NCBI RefSeq assembly: GCF_018873765.1
Contig: NC_057923.1
Location: forward strand, 60,816,593-60,880,592
Source: Telopea speciosissima
Lineage: Eukaryota > Streptophyta > Magnoliopsida > Proteales > Proteaceae
Length of the DNA stretch: 64,000 bases
Reading direction: 5' to 3'
Every line of letters begins with the position of its first letter. Within the stretch, counting starts at the first letter, position 1. The translations under genes and the position numbers were made by a program. The notes beneath the pieces are model-generated. The model ran no database searches. It was not told where the DNA came from and saw nothing but the letters and a program-made list of their open reading frames with translations. Of the stretch, positions 23,404 through 34,772 are shown piece by piece.

Positions 23404-24497
23404 CGGTTGAGTCCACCTAGGGCCAGTGAGGAGAGAGGTTCTCAAAAACAGAATTTTAATCAAAATAGATAATTTAAGATTAAACTCTCTCTCTCTCTCC
23501 TCCCTAATATCTCCCTCTCATCTACTACGGGTTATTTCTCTATTCCAACTTTAATTCTTTCTCTCTCTCCCTGTCCTCTCTCTTAGTTTCCAAATCGCCA
23601 TCTCCCTCTGCCTCTCCTCCATTTCGCACGTTTTCCTTCTTTGTTTTTGTTTCCTTTTTTTATATTATTCTTTTTAAAAGCCAATTACAAAAACAGCCAC
23701 GGATTATCCCACCTTTCCTAGTTTTATTCCACTTTTCTCTCTCTCTCTCTCTCTCTCTCTGCTACTAAAAATCACTCACGGATTCTTTATTCCTACATCT
23801 CCTCTATCTCTCATGCTTTCTTATTATTAACTTTTTTTTTAAACACCGAGAGATATATAAACCCACGGACAGATTAGAGAGGGGATCCGATTCTATTCCC
23901 ATAGCCATTAGCCGTCTATCTCTCATGCTTTCTTAGTATTAAACTTCTTTTTTTAAACACCAAGAGATATATAAACCCACGAGACAGATTAGAGAGGGGA
24001 TCCGATTCTATTCCCATAGCCATTAGCCGTGCCCTCTTCTTTTATTTTTCTTCTTACTTCATCTTTCATCTTTGGGAAAATATCATCCCCCTCCCCTCTA
24101 AGTATCCTTAATATCAACCCAGTATCTAAGTTTTAAAAAATATCATCCCCCTCCCCCACTTTTTAAAGTTACTATCAACCGTACCCTTAGTGACTAATTC
24201 TGTTAAAAAAAGACATATAAAAAGATAAAATTACCCAAGTCATCTTTAGACAAAATTACCCAACCGTACTCCTCTACTTCCATTCATACTTCTATCTTAC
24301 TTTCAAACGCTCACAGATCACCACGTGTCAAAGTAGTCATCCAACGTTTCAAAATGAAAGTATTCAAAAAATTTCAAATTTTTGTACAAACCTTTATGAT
24401 ACCATTGAACCATGACTTGGACCCCTAAACTGCCCAACCCAACCGGTTCAAAGGTTACACAAACCATGCCCAAACCCATATTCTCTCAAATCCCTAA
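23404..24497. other. Intergenic stretch with tandem duplication and a lone MULE-like end
   Basis: CT-rich sequence (23490-23760) is followed by a two-unit tandem repeat (23803-24030). At 24074 GGGAAAATATCATCCCCCTC opens a MULE-like terminal sequence with no partner in the window. No gene is seen. Confidence 0.5.
23803..24030. repeat. Tandem duplication, two units of about 113 bp
   Basis: Each unit runs from CTATCTCTCATGCTTTCTTA to CCCATAGCCATTAGCCGT and contains GAGATATATAAACCCACG. The two copies differ by a few bases. Confidence 0.9.
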
Positions 24498-24579
24498 GGA
24501 TGTGTTTGGTTGGAGGTGTCGTAGGAGCCGGATTCTTAAATTGGATCGGATTCTTAAGAATCTGGTTCATGTGGATTTG

Positions 24580-24790
24580 GATCCTGATAAAAAACCTGTT
24601 TGGTTACCCAAAATCTGTCAGGTGGAATCCAGTTGAAAAACTGTTTGGTTGCTCTGGTTCTGTCAAGTGGAATCCAGCTGAATCCATATATAAGACTGTT
24701 TGGTTTCCCTGAGTCTGACAGTTGGATTCTTCCTGAATCCATATTCAAAATTGTTTGGTTACCCATGAATCCATTAGTTGGATTCTACTT
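24580..24790. repeat. Left subterminal repeats of the Harbinger element
   Basis: Four imperfect copies, spaced about 50-60 bases, of a unit containing CTGTTTGGTT, CTGTCAGGTGGAATCC and GAATCC/GGATTC. The right subterminal region (31990-32170) is also dense in GGATTC/GAATCC. Such repeats could be transposase or Myb-protein binding sites, which is inference. Confidence 0.7.
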
Positions 24791-25099
24791 GAAATAACTT
24801 TTAATTTAAAATTTTTTTTTTATATACAACATATGCATAAATTTAATGATAATTTATTAAAAAAAAAGATAAAAAAATTGTAAGTGGTGACATGACACTT
24901 CAATATGTGATCTTTCCCAATTTTTTTTGTATCCATACTAATATAAAAATCTGTAGTAAGTGGTGATATGATATTTCAAGTCCACAAAAAGCATGGATAA
25001 TAAGTCACAGCCAAATATGGAATACATTGTATTGAATTGAAGTACATACATATGAGAGTTCATCTTCTCAAAATACATCACTGTTAAGATCTAATGTTT

Positions 25100-25665
25100 T
25101 TACGCATCAAGTATCTCTTCCAACGTCTTTGTATGCTGCTCACATAATCTTGTTTGTTGTTTTGAATCTTTGATTTTACTAGTAAGGATTCTCTCCAGAT
25201 TTTCTTTGGATTGACTTGAAGTCGGTAGGATGGTTGGTTCATGTTTGTCAGTATTCCTCGCTTGGTTGTCTGAGGAGGATGTTTGTCCATCATTAATAAA
25301 TTTAAAGAATCCACAACCAGTATATTTTCCCTGCTAGAAAATGAAAACAAAAAATTTTATGAAAATGAGTAAGAATGAATTATTACAATGACAATAATAT
25401 TAAAGAGGAAAATTGTATGATAGCCATACTGCAGTGGAATTGGGGCAACACAAAAAATCTCGCCCTATGTCTGATCCTCCTGTGCACCTACGGACCTTGC
25501 ACTGACCTTTTCCACAGTCACACATTCTCAAGTGATCCACCCACATAAAAAAAAAAACATGTGAACAGGGCATTTGAAGAATTTTCTTCTCGGATTATTC
25601 GTCGTAGTTGATGTAAATACGTTACATCTACTTTGACAAATTTTGCATCTACCAATAATGTCCAT
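25100..25665 (-). pseudogene. Spliced tandem GRF-type zinc-finger gene inside the Harbinger element
   Basis: Exon 1 is 25430-25665 and exon 2 is 25100-25333, joined across a GT/AG intron. The first finger is in residues 7-32 (CKICQSRC, then NNPRRKFFKCP). The second runs from MCDCGKGQC through GRDFLCCPN at the end of exon 1 to CGFFKF at the start of exon 2. The CxCG, GRxF-x2-CP and CGFF order is the GRF zinc-finger signature, a single-strand nucleic-acid-binding fold. The tail of about 60 residues is polar and helical, ending in LEEILDA and TAA. The two fingers are out of frame by one base at a run of 11 A's (25547-25557); one more base would join them. Alternatively the ATG at 25546 starts a one-finger protein of 116 residues with no defect. 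Its place between ORF1 and the terminal repeat suggests cargo or a third transposon gene. Confidence 0.75.
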
Positions 25666-26138
25666 CTGGGTACATTGAAAATTGAAGAACATAAGTAAAT
25701 AACAAACGATCCAATGGCTGATTATAGGGTGAGAACCAAAAAATCAGAATCTGAGATCACATTTAAAATTTGAGGAGATTTTTCAAAGCCCTAGATAATA
25801 AAGGTCGAAGGACCTTCTTTGGAAGGGCAATAATGCGTCAATATATTAGGAAAATAATAAAAATTATCACCTCCATGTCAAGCATAAAAAAATGACAGAA
25901 ACAGAAATGAAATCAACACATTGAGCTGTTCATAAAATGAAATAAACAGTACCATTTGATAAAATTGTTCCAAGATGCCATTCTAAAGATAACCACCACA
26001 GAAATATAAACTCTAAGTCATAAGTTCATAAACACAAAATCACAAAACATCCATGTCAACTGTTTAATATCTCAGAAACAGAAAGTCATAAGTTCATAAC
26101 CAAGTCTTCCACCCAAAGCATCAAATAAAATTGCCCTT

Positions 26139-27027
26139 CTATTCCATCATTTGAAGATAATAGTCAATCATTTCAGGCCTCTCTTCAGAAGGAGCAGTCA
26201 AGAATAGAGTAGCCTTATCCTTCTTCTCCATCAAATACTCTTTGATAATCATTTTCTTGTGAAAGTCAATCCCTGGAATGGCACCAATTGCTTCATGTAA
26301 CTTAGTTGCAAAATCAGCCTCCTTGGTTGATATGGCAGACATTGCCTTGGCTATCATTTTTAATGGACTGGCAACCTTATCAACACCTGCTTTCTTTTTC
26401 TTTGATTGGGCTTGATTATTTGCTAGATGTAGAAGCCCTTTTCTTTAAACGGTTTGTACTCTGATTGAGAGTGGTACCTTCTCCTTCAAGATCCATGTCT
26501 TCACTCTCAAGGTTGATATTATCAAATGCCCCTATGGCTATTTCATTGCCTAGCCAAATAGCAACTTCAACATGAATTGGTAGAACGTTATGATCTTTCC
26601 AATATCGTTGCTCCTTCTTCTGCCAAACATTCAAATACATTATTATTCTAGCTTACCATATACATAAATTTATAAACATTAAAATGATCACCAATATTAC
26701 CTTGAATTCATTCCAAACATGTTGGCCTGCATCAAACCTATTTTCTTGAGCATTTCAACCCATGCCACTATTTTTCTGCATATCACTAAGCGCTTTGAAT
26801 CTTGCCTTCCAAATCTTGAAATGGTTTCGACATTGTTCCCAATCGTATGTCATCCCATACTTCTCATTCAATCCTTTAGATATTTCAAGCCATACCTCCT
26901 TCCTTAACCCATTGTCTCCACTCTTTCCAGTTTTATGTTGTGTGACACATAATTCCAACATATGATGAGATACTTCAAGTGGCCAACTTGCTTGTGATCT
27001 AGACTGGGTTCTCTCTTATGTGGCCAT
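26139..27027 (-). pseudogene. Harbinger ORF1, Myb/SANT-like DNA-binding protein, decayed
   Basis: The frame opens with an ATG at 27027, meets a TAA at codon 4, then continues through the SANT-like domain. Visible motifs are GDNGLRKEVWLEISKGLNEK and WEQCRNHFKIWKARF. A TGA in place of the usual tryptophan follows SGMG at about 26755. The readable frame goes on to WNEFK with a splice donor (GTAATA). A second exon (about 26418-26622) begins near KKEQRYWKDH. A last piece (26139-26357) has the C-terminal LHEAIGAIPGI. This order matches the Myb-type partner protein that Harbinger transposases need for nuclear entry and DNA binding (family knowledge). Several stops make it non-functional as it stands. 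Confidence 0.8.
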
Positions 27028-27321
27028 TGTTTATGCCCAGTGTGGCTAGTAATAAAAATAATATACAAAAATTATTGAACTATCTTCATACACAAAATCA
27101 ATAATTGCATGGCAATTTGTATTAATACAATCATTTATCATTAAAATCTAATCATCCATTCAGCATTGAGATCATGAAACATAATAAACCTAAAACTTAA
27201 CACAACATGACATAAGTCCATAAACCAAATATAAAGGAAACATGTCAAAAGTTTAAACACCAATTCAACACAAAAATCAAGATTTAAGTTTATAATCCAA
27301 TACATTAAACTATCAATTACA

Positions 27322-28569
27322 TTAACCATCAGCAGAAGTAGAAGTTTCTTCATCATCCATATCGCATGTCATCCAGTCAGCCCACATGTTGTCAGCTATT
27401 TCTTCTCTGAGTTGATTAGCATTAAGGGCTTCACCACTGTAATTATCCTCAACTTCATCATCATCATCATCAATTTGTTGGTTTGGTTGAACACTAGAAC
27501 TAGGCCCTGCAGCTCTCTCATCTGCATCTAACCACTCATCTTCTTCTTCAATACTGTGCTGTGTAAGGATATGGTTATGAAGTAGAACACATGCTTGAAC
27601 AATTTTTACTTGAGTCCTAAATGGGTATTCCGCTTGAGCCTTCAATATCTTGAACCTTAACTTCAAATTAGAGAATGCCCGTTCAATAACGCTTCGTAGC
27701 TTAGAATGTCGCAGATTAAACAATTCCTGTTTATTTGTTGGTGACAAGTTTGAATTCTTCCACTCCTTTAAATGGTACCTAACATTACAATACGATCTCA
27801 AGAATCCAGTTCTGTTGGCAAATCCAGCATCAACTAGATAAAATTTACCTGTAGGTACCACTAACTTGCTGTCACCTTGTCTATGAATGACATCCTCTAA
27901 TATTCTAGAATCCGATGCAGATCCTTCCCGACTAGATAGTATGTACGTAAACCTTCTACCATGATCGCATGCAGCTAAAATATTTTGAGATATAAGTCCT
28001 TTCCTATCACGAAACTTGCAATGATCAGCAACTGGAACCCAAGCTGGTTCATGTGACCCATCTATGGCTCCAATGCAATCCTTGAAGTAGGGGTAGTAGC
28101 TTCTTGGGTTATTCAATGTTTTTTCATGGGTTGTGGTACTTGGAGGGGTCAGTAACACTGGGTACAGTTTAAGAATTGCATGTAATACTTTGTTTAAATA
28201 CCGACTTGCTGTCTCACCAGAGTGTCCAAAATGCAGCTTCATAACTCAATTCTTAACATTGTGGGCAATTGTAAATAAAAACATGACCAATTGTTCTTCC
28301 ACTCGAACTGAGTTCGTGTGATATAGAAGGCCACCATCTTGTAGCCTTTGACATAAGGTAAAAAAAGACCTTCTACTCATTCTTATTATATCTCTACAAG
28401 TCCAGTCGGAAGCACCAATTATTCTCTTTGTCTCAATCCATCCATGATTACCCTCAAGTCGATAAGGTTGTTTTTTGAGGAACAGTTTGTGATACTTTTC
28501 TACTCCTATGACAACAGCGGTAAGTACCCAAAACAATATCATCTCTTCATCATCGGGGTCAATATCCAT
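27322..28569 (-). pseudogene. Harbinger DDE transposase with one in-frame stop
   Basis: Two open parts, 28246-28569 (107 aa) and 27322-28242 (306 aa), are in the same frame and separated by a single TGA at 28243-28245, between HNVKN and VMKLHFGHSGE. The catalytic triad is visible: the Asp of GAIDGSH, the Asp of YLVDAGF and the Glu of VIERAFSNLK, spaced as in the DDE_4 family. FRDRKGLISQN and EGSASDSRIL are further family motifs. The C-terminus is acidic (DDDDDEVEDN). If the stop were read through or absent, the protein would be 415 residues, a usual size. It cuts and joins DNA at the terminal repeats in the nucleus. Confidence 0.9.
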
Positions 28570-31500
28570 CTAGTACAAAAACAAAAATTACAAAATATGA
28601 TGACATCAATTACGACATATGTTAACCATATGAAGTACTAAAGCAAAATTTTCATATACAATCTTTACACAACAACTTTATATACACAGTTCAAGCCATG
28701 ATTCAAACATTCAATAAAACAACAGGCTTTTCACCCAAGCAATTCCCCTGAAGCTCTAGCTTTCTAATCCCTGTTTTGTCCCCTTAATTTTATAATCCCC
28801 TCTTTGTCAACTTCAGTCCTTCTCTCTCAGATATCTCTTTGATCTCCTGCAGTCAATAATTTACCTATCTCCTTATACACCATTCACTAAATATAGATTG
28901 GCAAAGATATTTCTTTCACAATCTCATTGGATTCCTTCTTCACCTCCTTCGAGATGTGTGCAAGGGCCGCTGCCTAAGTATACAAACTGGTGTTTTAAAA
29001 ACACCATAGTTGGACTTGCTCAACCAATGAATGACTCAACCAAGGTAACAGTAATTGGTTACAATCTTCCTATCATTTGTGGAATTATTAATCACAAGAA
29101 CCCAAAGTGCAACATTTCAGATGAGTGAATACCAAAATTGTGAAGAGTTCTAGAAATGATATTGCTTCCTTTATAACTTAGTCCAAAATAGTTAAAGATC
29201 ACGAAATGTGAGCAACACTGTTCAAGATTATAATCTCAAACTGAACTACATAGTTGCCATGGCTACTAGGTGAGGCCAAGGAGCCCTAGGGGAGCACCAT
29301 ATTCCAGGAAGATTTGCCTAATTACAGGGTATGCTTCCATATTCAACCTGCCTTGTTTCCATGGCATTGCCTACATGATGCCTTGACAAGTGACAACTTC
29401 AACCGAAAGAAACAAGTTACGTAGTTGGATCACTAGCTGAATACAAGAAGAAGCTTGAAGGAGGCCAAATTGCAACTTGTTTACTCATAATCAATAGTAA
29501 ATGAAACATTCAAGCCATCATATTGTTCATATACTCATTTTAGTTAGAAAGAAAAGAGGATATTTGCTACACATGGAAATAAAGAGAAAAATAACTGGTC
29601 ATTATTAAGGGTAGAAAACAGAGATGCACGTTATGGAAAAAAAATTATGAAGAAAACCCTTTTAAGGAACAGAGGATAAGGATAGTGCATTTAATTCATC
29701 CCTCTCCTTGAATATGACCCTACTGTCTACCCGTAACCAATTCCAAAGTTCCAAAATTCTTTCCTTGTTTCACTAAAGCTAGAAGTAACAACCCCTTAAT
29801 TAACTTACCATAACCCTAGAACCCCACAGAGGAGACTAGAGAGTGAAGATAAATGATTTCAATGTTAAATGACCCCCCATGCAAAGCATAAGAAGATTCC
29901 AAATGCTTCAAAAAGATATTTAAGATTAGATACTGAACAACAGAACCCACCTTCAAGGTCAAATCCAACAGGATTTTAGATTTAGAATTTGTCCAATTTA
30001 AAATTCAGTTTAACTCAAGCATATTCTTAACACTGGTTTTCTCAGAGTGGGTTCTCAAACAACTGATTTCAAGGATCGAATGGAACAACCTGCAACCATA
30101 GCTTAAGAAAATATGATGATACTGTGTTATGGTGGTGATTCATGGTAAGTTATTTAATGGGAAGACATGTGAACCAGCTGAAACTTAGATTTTGTGCTGG
30201 AATCAGAAGAATTAGAAGTGAAAATTGAGGTGGTCCCCATTTATTTTTCCCTCGTCAGAGTAAGGTGGTCTTGGATGATGGATCAAAGAATGTAAAATAA
30301 TCCATCGTTGTGTGTAAAGCTGGATTTTGCTAGTCTGAACTGCTATCAATGAGTAAAAATTTTGACCTTTGTTAAATCTTGAGATTTTGAAGCCAGCCAA
30401 GCTTATGTTATCAGAAATCTGAGTGATAATGATGACCATTGGTCCACATTGGGGGTGCAATATTTTATTGAACAAGGATACTTGTGTTATGGCCCTGTAA
30501 AGTGATGGGTGCACCTTATTCAGCATAGCTTAATATAGTGGGTCCTATTGTTTTACGTGAAAGCAATACACTGTCTGGGATGGATTCAGAATCCTCATAA
30601 CTCCTTCATGGCATGAAGCCTACCCTTCTCATTTGCATAATCATATTCAGAGAATTTTGATATTTAGGGAATATAAGTGATACAAGTATTCAGCTTGAGT
30701 TATACTATGTTCTTCTTTGTGTGTTTTTATGGCATTGTGACCATTGATGCTAAAATCCGGAATTGTTTGACAATCAGCTCGGTGTGGTATAGGACTGGGA
30801 ACAAAAGTGGTATCCCTCTTGAGTAGAGGGTGTCTAATGATATTTTCTGTTCTTGTTTACCGATTTATTAGTTATTACCTAAATACGACTCTCCTAGATC
30901 TACTAGGATTGTCCTATATGGCCTGAATTATTCTTTGATTTAAAGATCTTGTCTATTGGCTACTGTTTCGAGTCTTTCAAATACAATACTACATTAGAAG
31001 GGGTAGAACAGGATAACAGTAAAGAGAGCTGGTAAGGAAGAAGAGGAACAAAGAAAGATGAAGGGAAATCATACCAAGGGGAAAAAGGAAGAAAAAAAGA
31101 ACGGAGGAGAGAGAGAAGTTTCTCACGCCACAGCCATAACACAGTAGCAACTCAAAAACTCTTTCACTTCATTTTAATCTTCCATTGCATTACATCAATA
31201 TAAAGAAAAACACTTTTACATGATAATAGAAACTCAAATAAAATGGAAACTAAACAATCTAGGCAATATATCAAATATGCTCTCAAGTCTCCCCCAAATC
31301 ATCTACTCAACCTATGTATTTTTTAAAAATCCATAACTATAATGCAGCTGTCTCAGAGAAGGGAGAGAGTGAAGAAATGTGGCATACCTGTGTTAATCCA
31401 AGATGTTCCTTCCACCACAGATTTTCAAAACAACCCTAATTACAATCAAACCTGAAATGGAGAGGAAAATCGGTTAGCAATCAAATAATTCCAATTTTTT

Positions 31501-31682
31501 TTTTTAAAAAAAAAAAACCCTAACTACAATCGGAGAATGATAAAGGGAGAGATAGGGAGATATATACATAGACACAGAGAGAGAGACAGGGACAACGATA
31601 GAGATAGAGAGCGATAGACAGAGAAACAAAGAGAGAGAGAGAGAGAGATAAATGGAGTAGTAAAGAACCTTTGTAGACGAAA
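28570..31682. other. Long non-coding 5' side of the Harbinger element
   Basis: About 3.1 kb of AT-rich sequence with only short frames without recognisable motifs. GA-rich microsatellite sequence lies at 31570-31650. I see nothing to annotate as a gene. Confidence 0.6.
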
Positions 31683-31970
31683 AGGAGAAGGCTGAGAGAA
31701 ACCCTAGTATTGACTTCCTTCGTCTTCGGTTTGGAGAAAAAATGAGATGGCAAGACCAGAGTTGCAGAGACAACTTCGGCTTTGGTTTGGAGAAGAAATG
31801 AGAAGGATGCGAGAAACCCTAGTCTTGATTTCCTTCGTCTTCAGTTTGGAGAAGAAACGAGATGGCAAGACGAGAGTTGCAGAGACGACTTCGTCTTCGT
31901 TTTGGAGAAGAAACGAGAAGGCTGAAAGGAACCCTATCGACTTCCTTCGTTTCGATCTCGATAAAATTGG
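31683..31970. repeat. Tandem repeat of about 115 bp, 2.5 units, inside the Harbinger element
   Basis: Units contain GAGAAACCCTAGT, TTCCTTCGTCTTC, TTTGGAGAAGAAA and GATGGCAAGAC, and repeat from 31683 and 31798, with a partial unit from 31913. They precede the right subterminal region and could act as a promoter or binding array. Confidence 0.7.
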
Positions 31971-32204
31971 AGTCCACAAGATTCCACCGTATTTATTTGA
32001 GGGCTTGGAATCCTGGATTCTATTTGGAATTCACCCCCTTGGACGAATTCTGGTGGATTCCAAAATTTAGCCTAAAAAGTAGATTTTTATGGATTCTTGG
32101 AATCCAATACGGATCTGCGTTCCGAGAAACCAAACACCCAAAAAGTGACAGAATCCGGATTCCGTCGAATCCGACTCCGAAGAAACCTCCAACCAAACGC
32201 GTCC

Positions 32205-32527
32205 TAAACTATACAAAACAGAGAACCCCATCTTCTTTCTCCTCTTCTTCTTCTTCTTCCTCCCAAAAACTCATCTGCTCCGCTCCTCAACTCTCTTTTG
32301 CTTTTCTTCCTGAGGTTTCAGAGAATCCTTGCAAACGTTCAACGACCTCTTCGGCCATCGAGATCTAAAGGCATCTGCTACGCTCCGCTACTCCCTTCTT
32401 CTTCTCTTCCAGAAATCTCAGAGCACACCAGGTTCTCTGTTGCAGGAAGACGACATCAACAGGTAATTTTTTAGTTTAAAATTTTAATATTAATTTTTGT
32501 AAGGCCTCCCACCCACCACCGGTCCAC
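32205..32527 (+). repeat. Left arm of a large inverted repeat; 5'-UTR-like exon
   Basis: It is the inverted counterpart of 34971-35299. Plus-strand CT-rich sequence ends in CATCAACAG/GTAATTTTTT at 32462/32463, a good splice donor, so this may be a first, non-coding exon. The Harbinger element ends immediately before it. Confidence 0.8.
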
Positions 32528-33441
32528 CACCACACACGATAGTACGATACAGAAACCTTCAACCTTCAGGCTTCAACAGCATTTGTGACAAAAAAAATTA
32601 TTTAACAAATAAAATAGTCTCCGTTGATTGGGGAACTCTTTCAGCCAAACAGGGCTTTGTTCTTCTTTTGTGATGTTTTAACTTGACTTTGTGAATCCAT
32701 TTGAGCTAGTTGTATCGTCTATGGATTTGGTTGCTCTGTTTTGTGTGAATGATGCAATGTTTTATCTCTGAAATTGTGTGTTTGATGCTACTATTTGTTG
32801 TTTTAATGTTCTTTTTATCTTTTCCACTTGCAATATAAGGTAACTGCAGAACAAGTGTGGTGTATCTATCTTAGTTTAGGGCTTTTGTGTTCATGCTAAG
32901 CAAAAAAAATTTGTGTAAAAAAATTCTGAAAATAAATCGTTTAGGATTTCATTTTTAGAGAAATTTTTTGTAGAGAAATTCTACTGTATAAATCGCTTGA
33001 TGTGATTCTGATTTTAAAATCTCTGCCATGACTCCCTAATTCGTCTTCCACTCAAGATGCCATTTATACCGATTATATATATTTTTTCAACTTCATCTTT
33101 GGAAGTTGAAACATAGTGGTCTACATTCCATATTATTCGGTCCTTGTCAAGCCACTGTTTATGAGAGATCAGCAGAAAACCCTCAATAAAGGATCTAAAC
33201 TACTGTTTACAAGCCTATGTTGTGGGATTTAGTGTGGTCACCTTCATCAGTTAGCCATTCCAACATGTTTCAATTGTTCTAAACATATAGAGGAACCACA
33301 TTATTTAAACAAAATTGAATAATTTTTACTACAACTATCTCTCTCCTCCAGCAGAGGGTTATTGGGTTTAATTTTTTGGGTTTCATTTTAATTCTTTCAT
33401 TCACTTCAAGCAGATAGAATCTGGCATGTGGTTGTGTAGGT

Positions 33442-33513
33442 TAGTCTTTAGCTCAAAAAGGGAGAGCGCCTGGGTAAATACCAGGAGATGGAGGTTCGAC
33501 TCCGCCAAGACTA
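33442..33513 (+). tRNA. tRNA-like sequence 1 (loop triplet AAA), probably a pseudogene
   Basis: A full cloverleaf can be drawn. The acceptor stem TAGTCTT/AAGACTA pairs in all 7 positions. The D stem is GCTC/GAGC, the anticodon stem CCTGG/CCAGG has a 7-base loop GTAAATA, and the T arm has one A-G mismatch around TTCGACT. The loop triplet AAA is not used by normal plant tRNAs. A-box-like and B-box-like (GGTTCGACTCC) elements are present. Confidence 0.5.
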
Positions 33514-33865
33514 TTGGTTAAGAAAATCTTTGGAAATTGTTGATGGAAACTTAAACACAAAATTAACTAAAACTTAAAGAGTAGAACTAGAAGCAAAACA
33601 AAAACTAGGGCTAAACAAGATAGAGATAGACTAATGATAGCAAAACAGATTGAAATTGAGAGGAAAAGCATCCGTACGTTTAACTAATTTATATAGTTGA
33701 TGGAAAGAAGAATAAAACAGAGCTGTCAATGTTTAGAACATATTGGTATTATATAACCAAGAGCCATGCTATCCTATTTGTACTGGTGTCCTTTTGAGGA
33801 GCACACCCCTATTTGTACTGATTTCTTATTCTCCTTTTTTAGGAGCACACCCCTATTAGTTGCAT

Positions 33866-33938
33866 GACTCTTGGTGGATTTGAACCACCATCTCCTCGGT
33901 AAATCCAAGGTGCTCTTCCATTTTTGAGCTAAAGAGTC
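33866..33938 (-). tRNA. tRNA-like sequence 2 (loop triplet TTT), probably a pseudogene
   Basis: A 73-base cloverleaf with perfect acceptor (GACTCTT/AAGAGTC), D (GCTC/GAGC) and T (GGTGG/CCACC, loop TTCAAAT) stems. The anticodon stem has one G-T pair. The loop GATTTAC has A where tRNAs have the invariant U33, which argues against a normal tRNA-Lys. It shares its 5' half and upstream TTGTGTAGGT with tRNA-like sequence 1. Confidence 0.5.
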
Positions 33939-34772
33939 ACCGACCTACACAAGCTATATTGTTTCATGCCATTTTTACTCCAAATGGGACATGCATAACA
34001 TTCTTTCAGACAATGCACCCACATGAAAAATCCCAAATGGAACATACATACAAGAGAGAGAATCACAAGCACATAGGCACAAACCATAATACAATCAATC
34101 TTGTTTTAAGACAATCCAGTGCATTGCAATCTCTACAAAACTTATGCCCAGAACAAAGCAATCTTGTTTTAAGACACTCCATAAGGTATCTCCAGGGAAT
34201 ATTGGCATGACAATCAACAGAACACTACTACTCATTTGGCACACATGATTCCAGGGCTGACTTGCAATTTGAGAGTTAAAAACACTGCCTACTAGGATTG
34301 AATTCTGCACTGGGTTTTCCACAATCTGCAGCCAGGGACTGTATGTAGCCTATGGTGATCTAATGAGAATGATTCAAGCAAACTAGGACCAGTGGGTAAC
34401 CCACATCCATTCATTATTTTGTTCTACAGCTTCAACATGGCTAAAAATGGTGGACTCCAAACCAAACTGCATAAAGCTCTTTGCTGCTGCAGTTGTTAGT
34501 TCCAAAGGGAAACAATTACATTTAGAAGCTTAGTTCTCATCGTACCTCGACATAGAGCCAATTAACATAAAAACATTTTCGGATTTCAGACTAAATAACG
34601 AAGGAAGGTTCACACTACAAATGCATTAGACGTTATGGCTATCTCGCGAGAATGAGAACAACTAACATCTGCAGATCTCTATTGATCCATTGCAGGAGCC
34701 ACATAGGCACCTTCCTTTAAGATCAACTAAATCAAGACAACTGATGGAAGTGAACGCTTATAAGCCTGGTTT

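Larger units (their letters stand above)
24498..32204 (-). mobile_element. PIF/Harbinger transposon, 7.7 kb, with both ends
   Basis: The left end GGATGTGTTTGGTTGGAGGT and the inverted right end GGACGCGTTTGGTTGGAGGT form terminal inverted repeats with two mismatches in the first 20 bases. Both sides are flanked by TAA (24495-24497 and 32205-32207), the target duplication typical of this superfamily. Genes on the minus strand, from right to left, are a DDE transposase, a Myb/SANT-like ORF and a spliced GRF zinc-finger gene. The reading frames carry only a few stops, so inactivation appears recent. The stretch from 28570 to 31682 upstream of the transposase has no gene that I recognise. Confidence 0.93.
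32528..34772. other. Spacer of the inverted repeat
   Basis: AT-rich and intron-like, with two tRNA-like sequences (33442 and 33866) and a short repeat of AGGAGCACACCCCTATT at 33797 and 33841. No protein-coding gene is seen. Confidence 0.6.

Noticed and set aside
33442..33513. A functional tRNA-Phe
   Set aside because: The loop triplet is AAA rather than the GAA of plant tRNA-Phe, and the T stem has an A-G mismatch, so it is reported only as tRNA-like.
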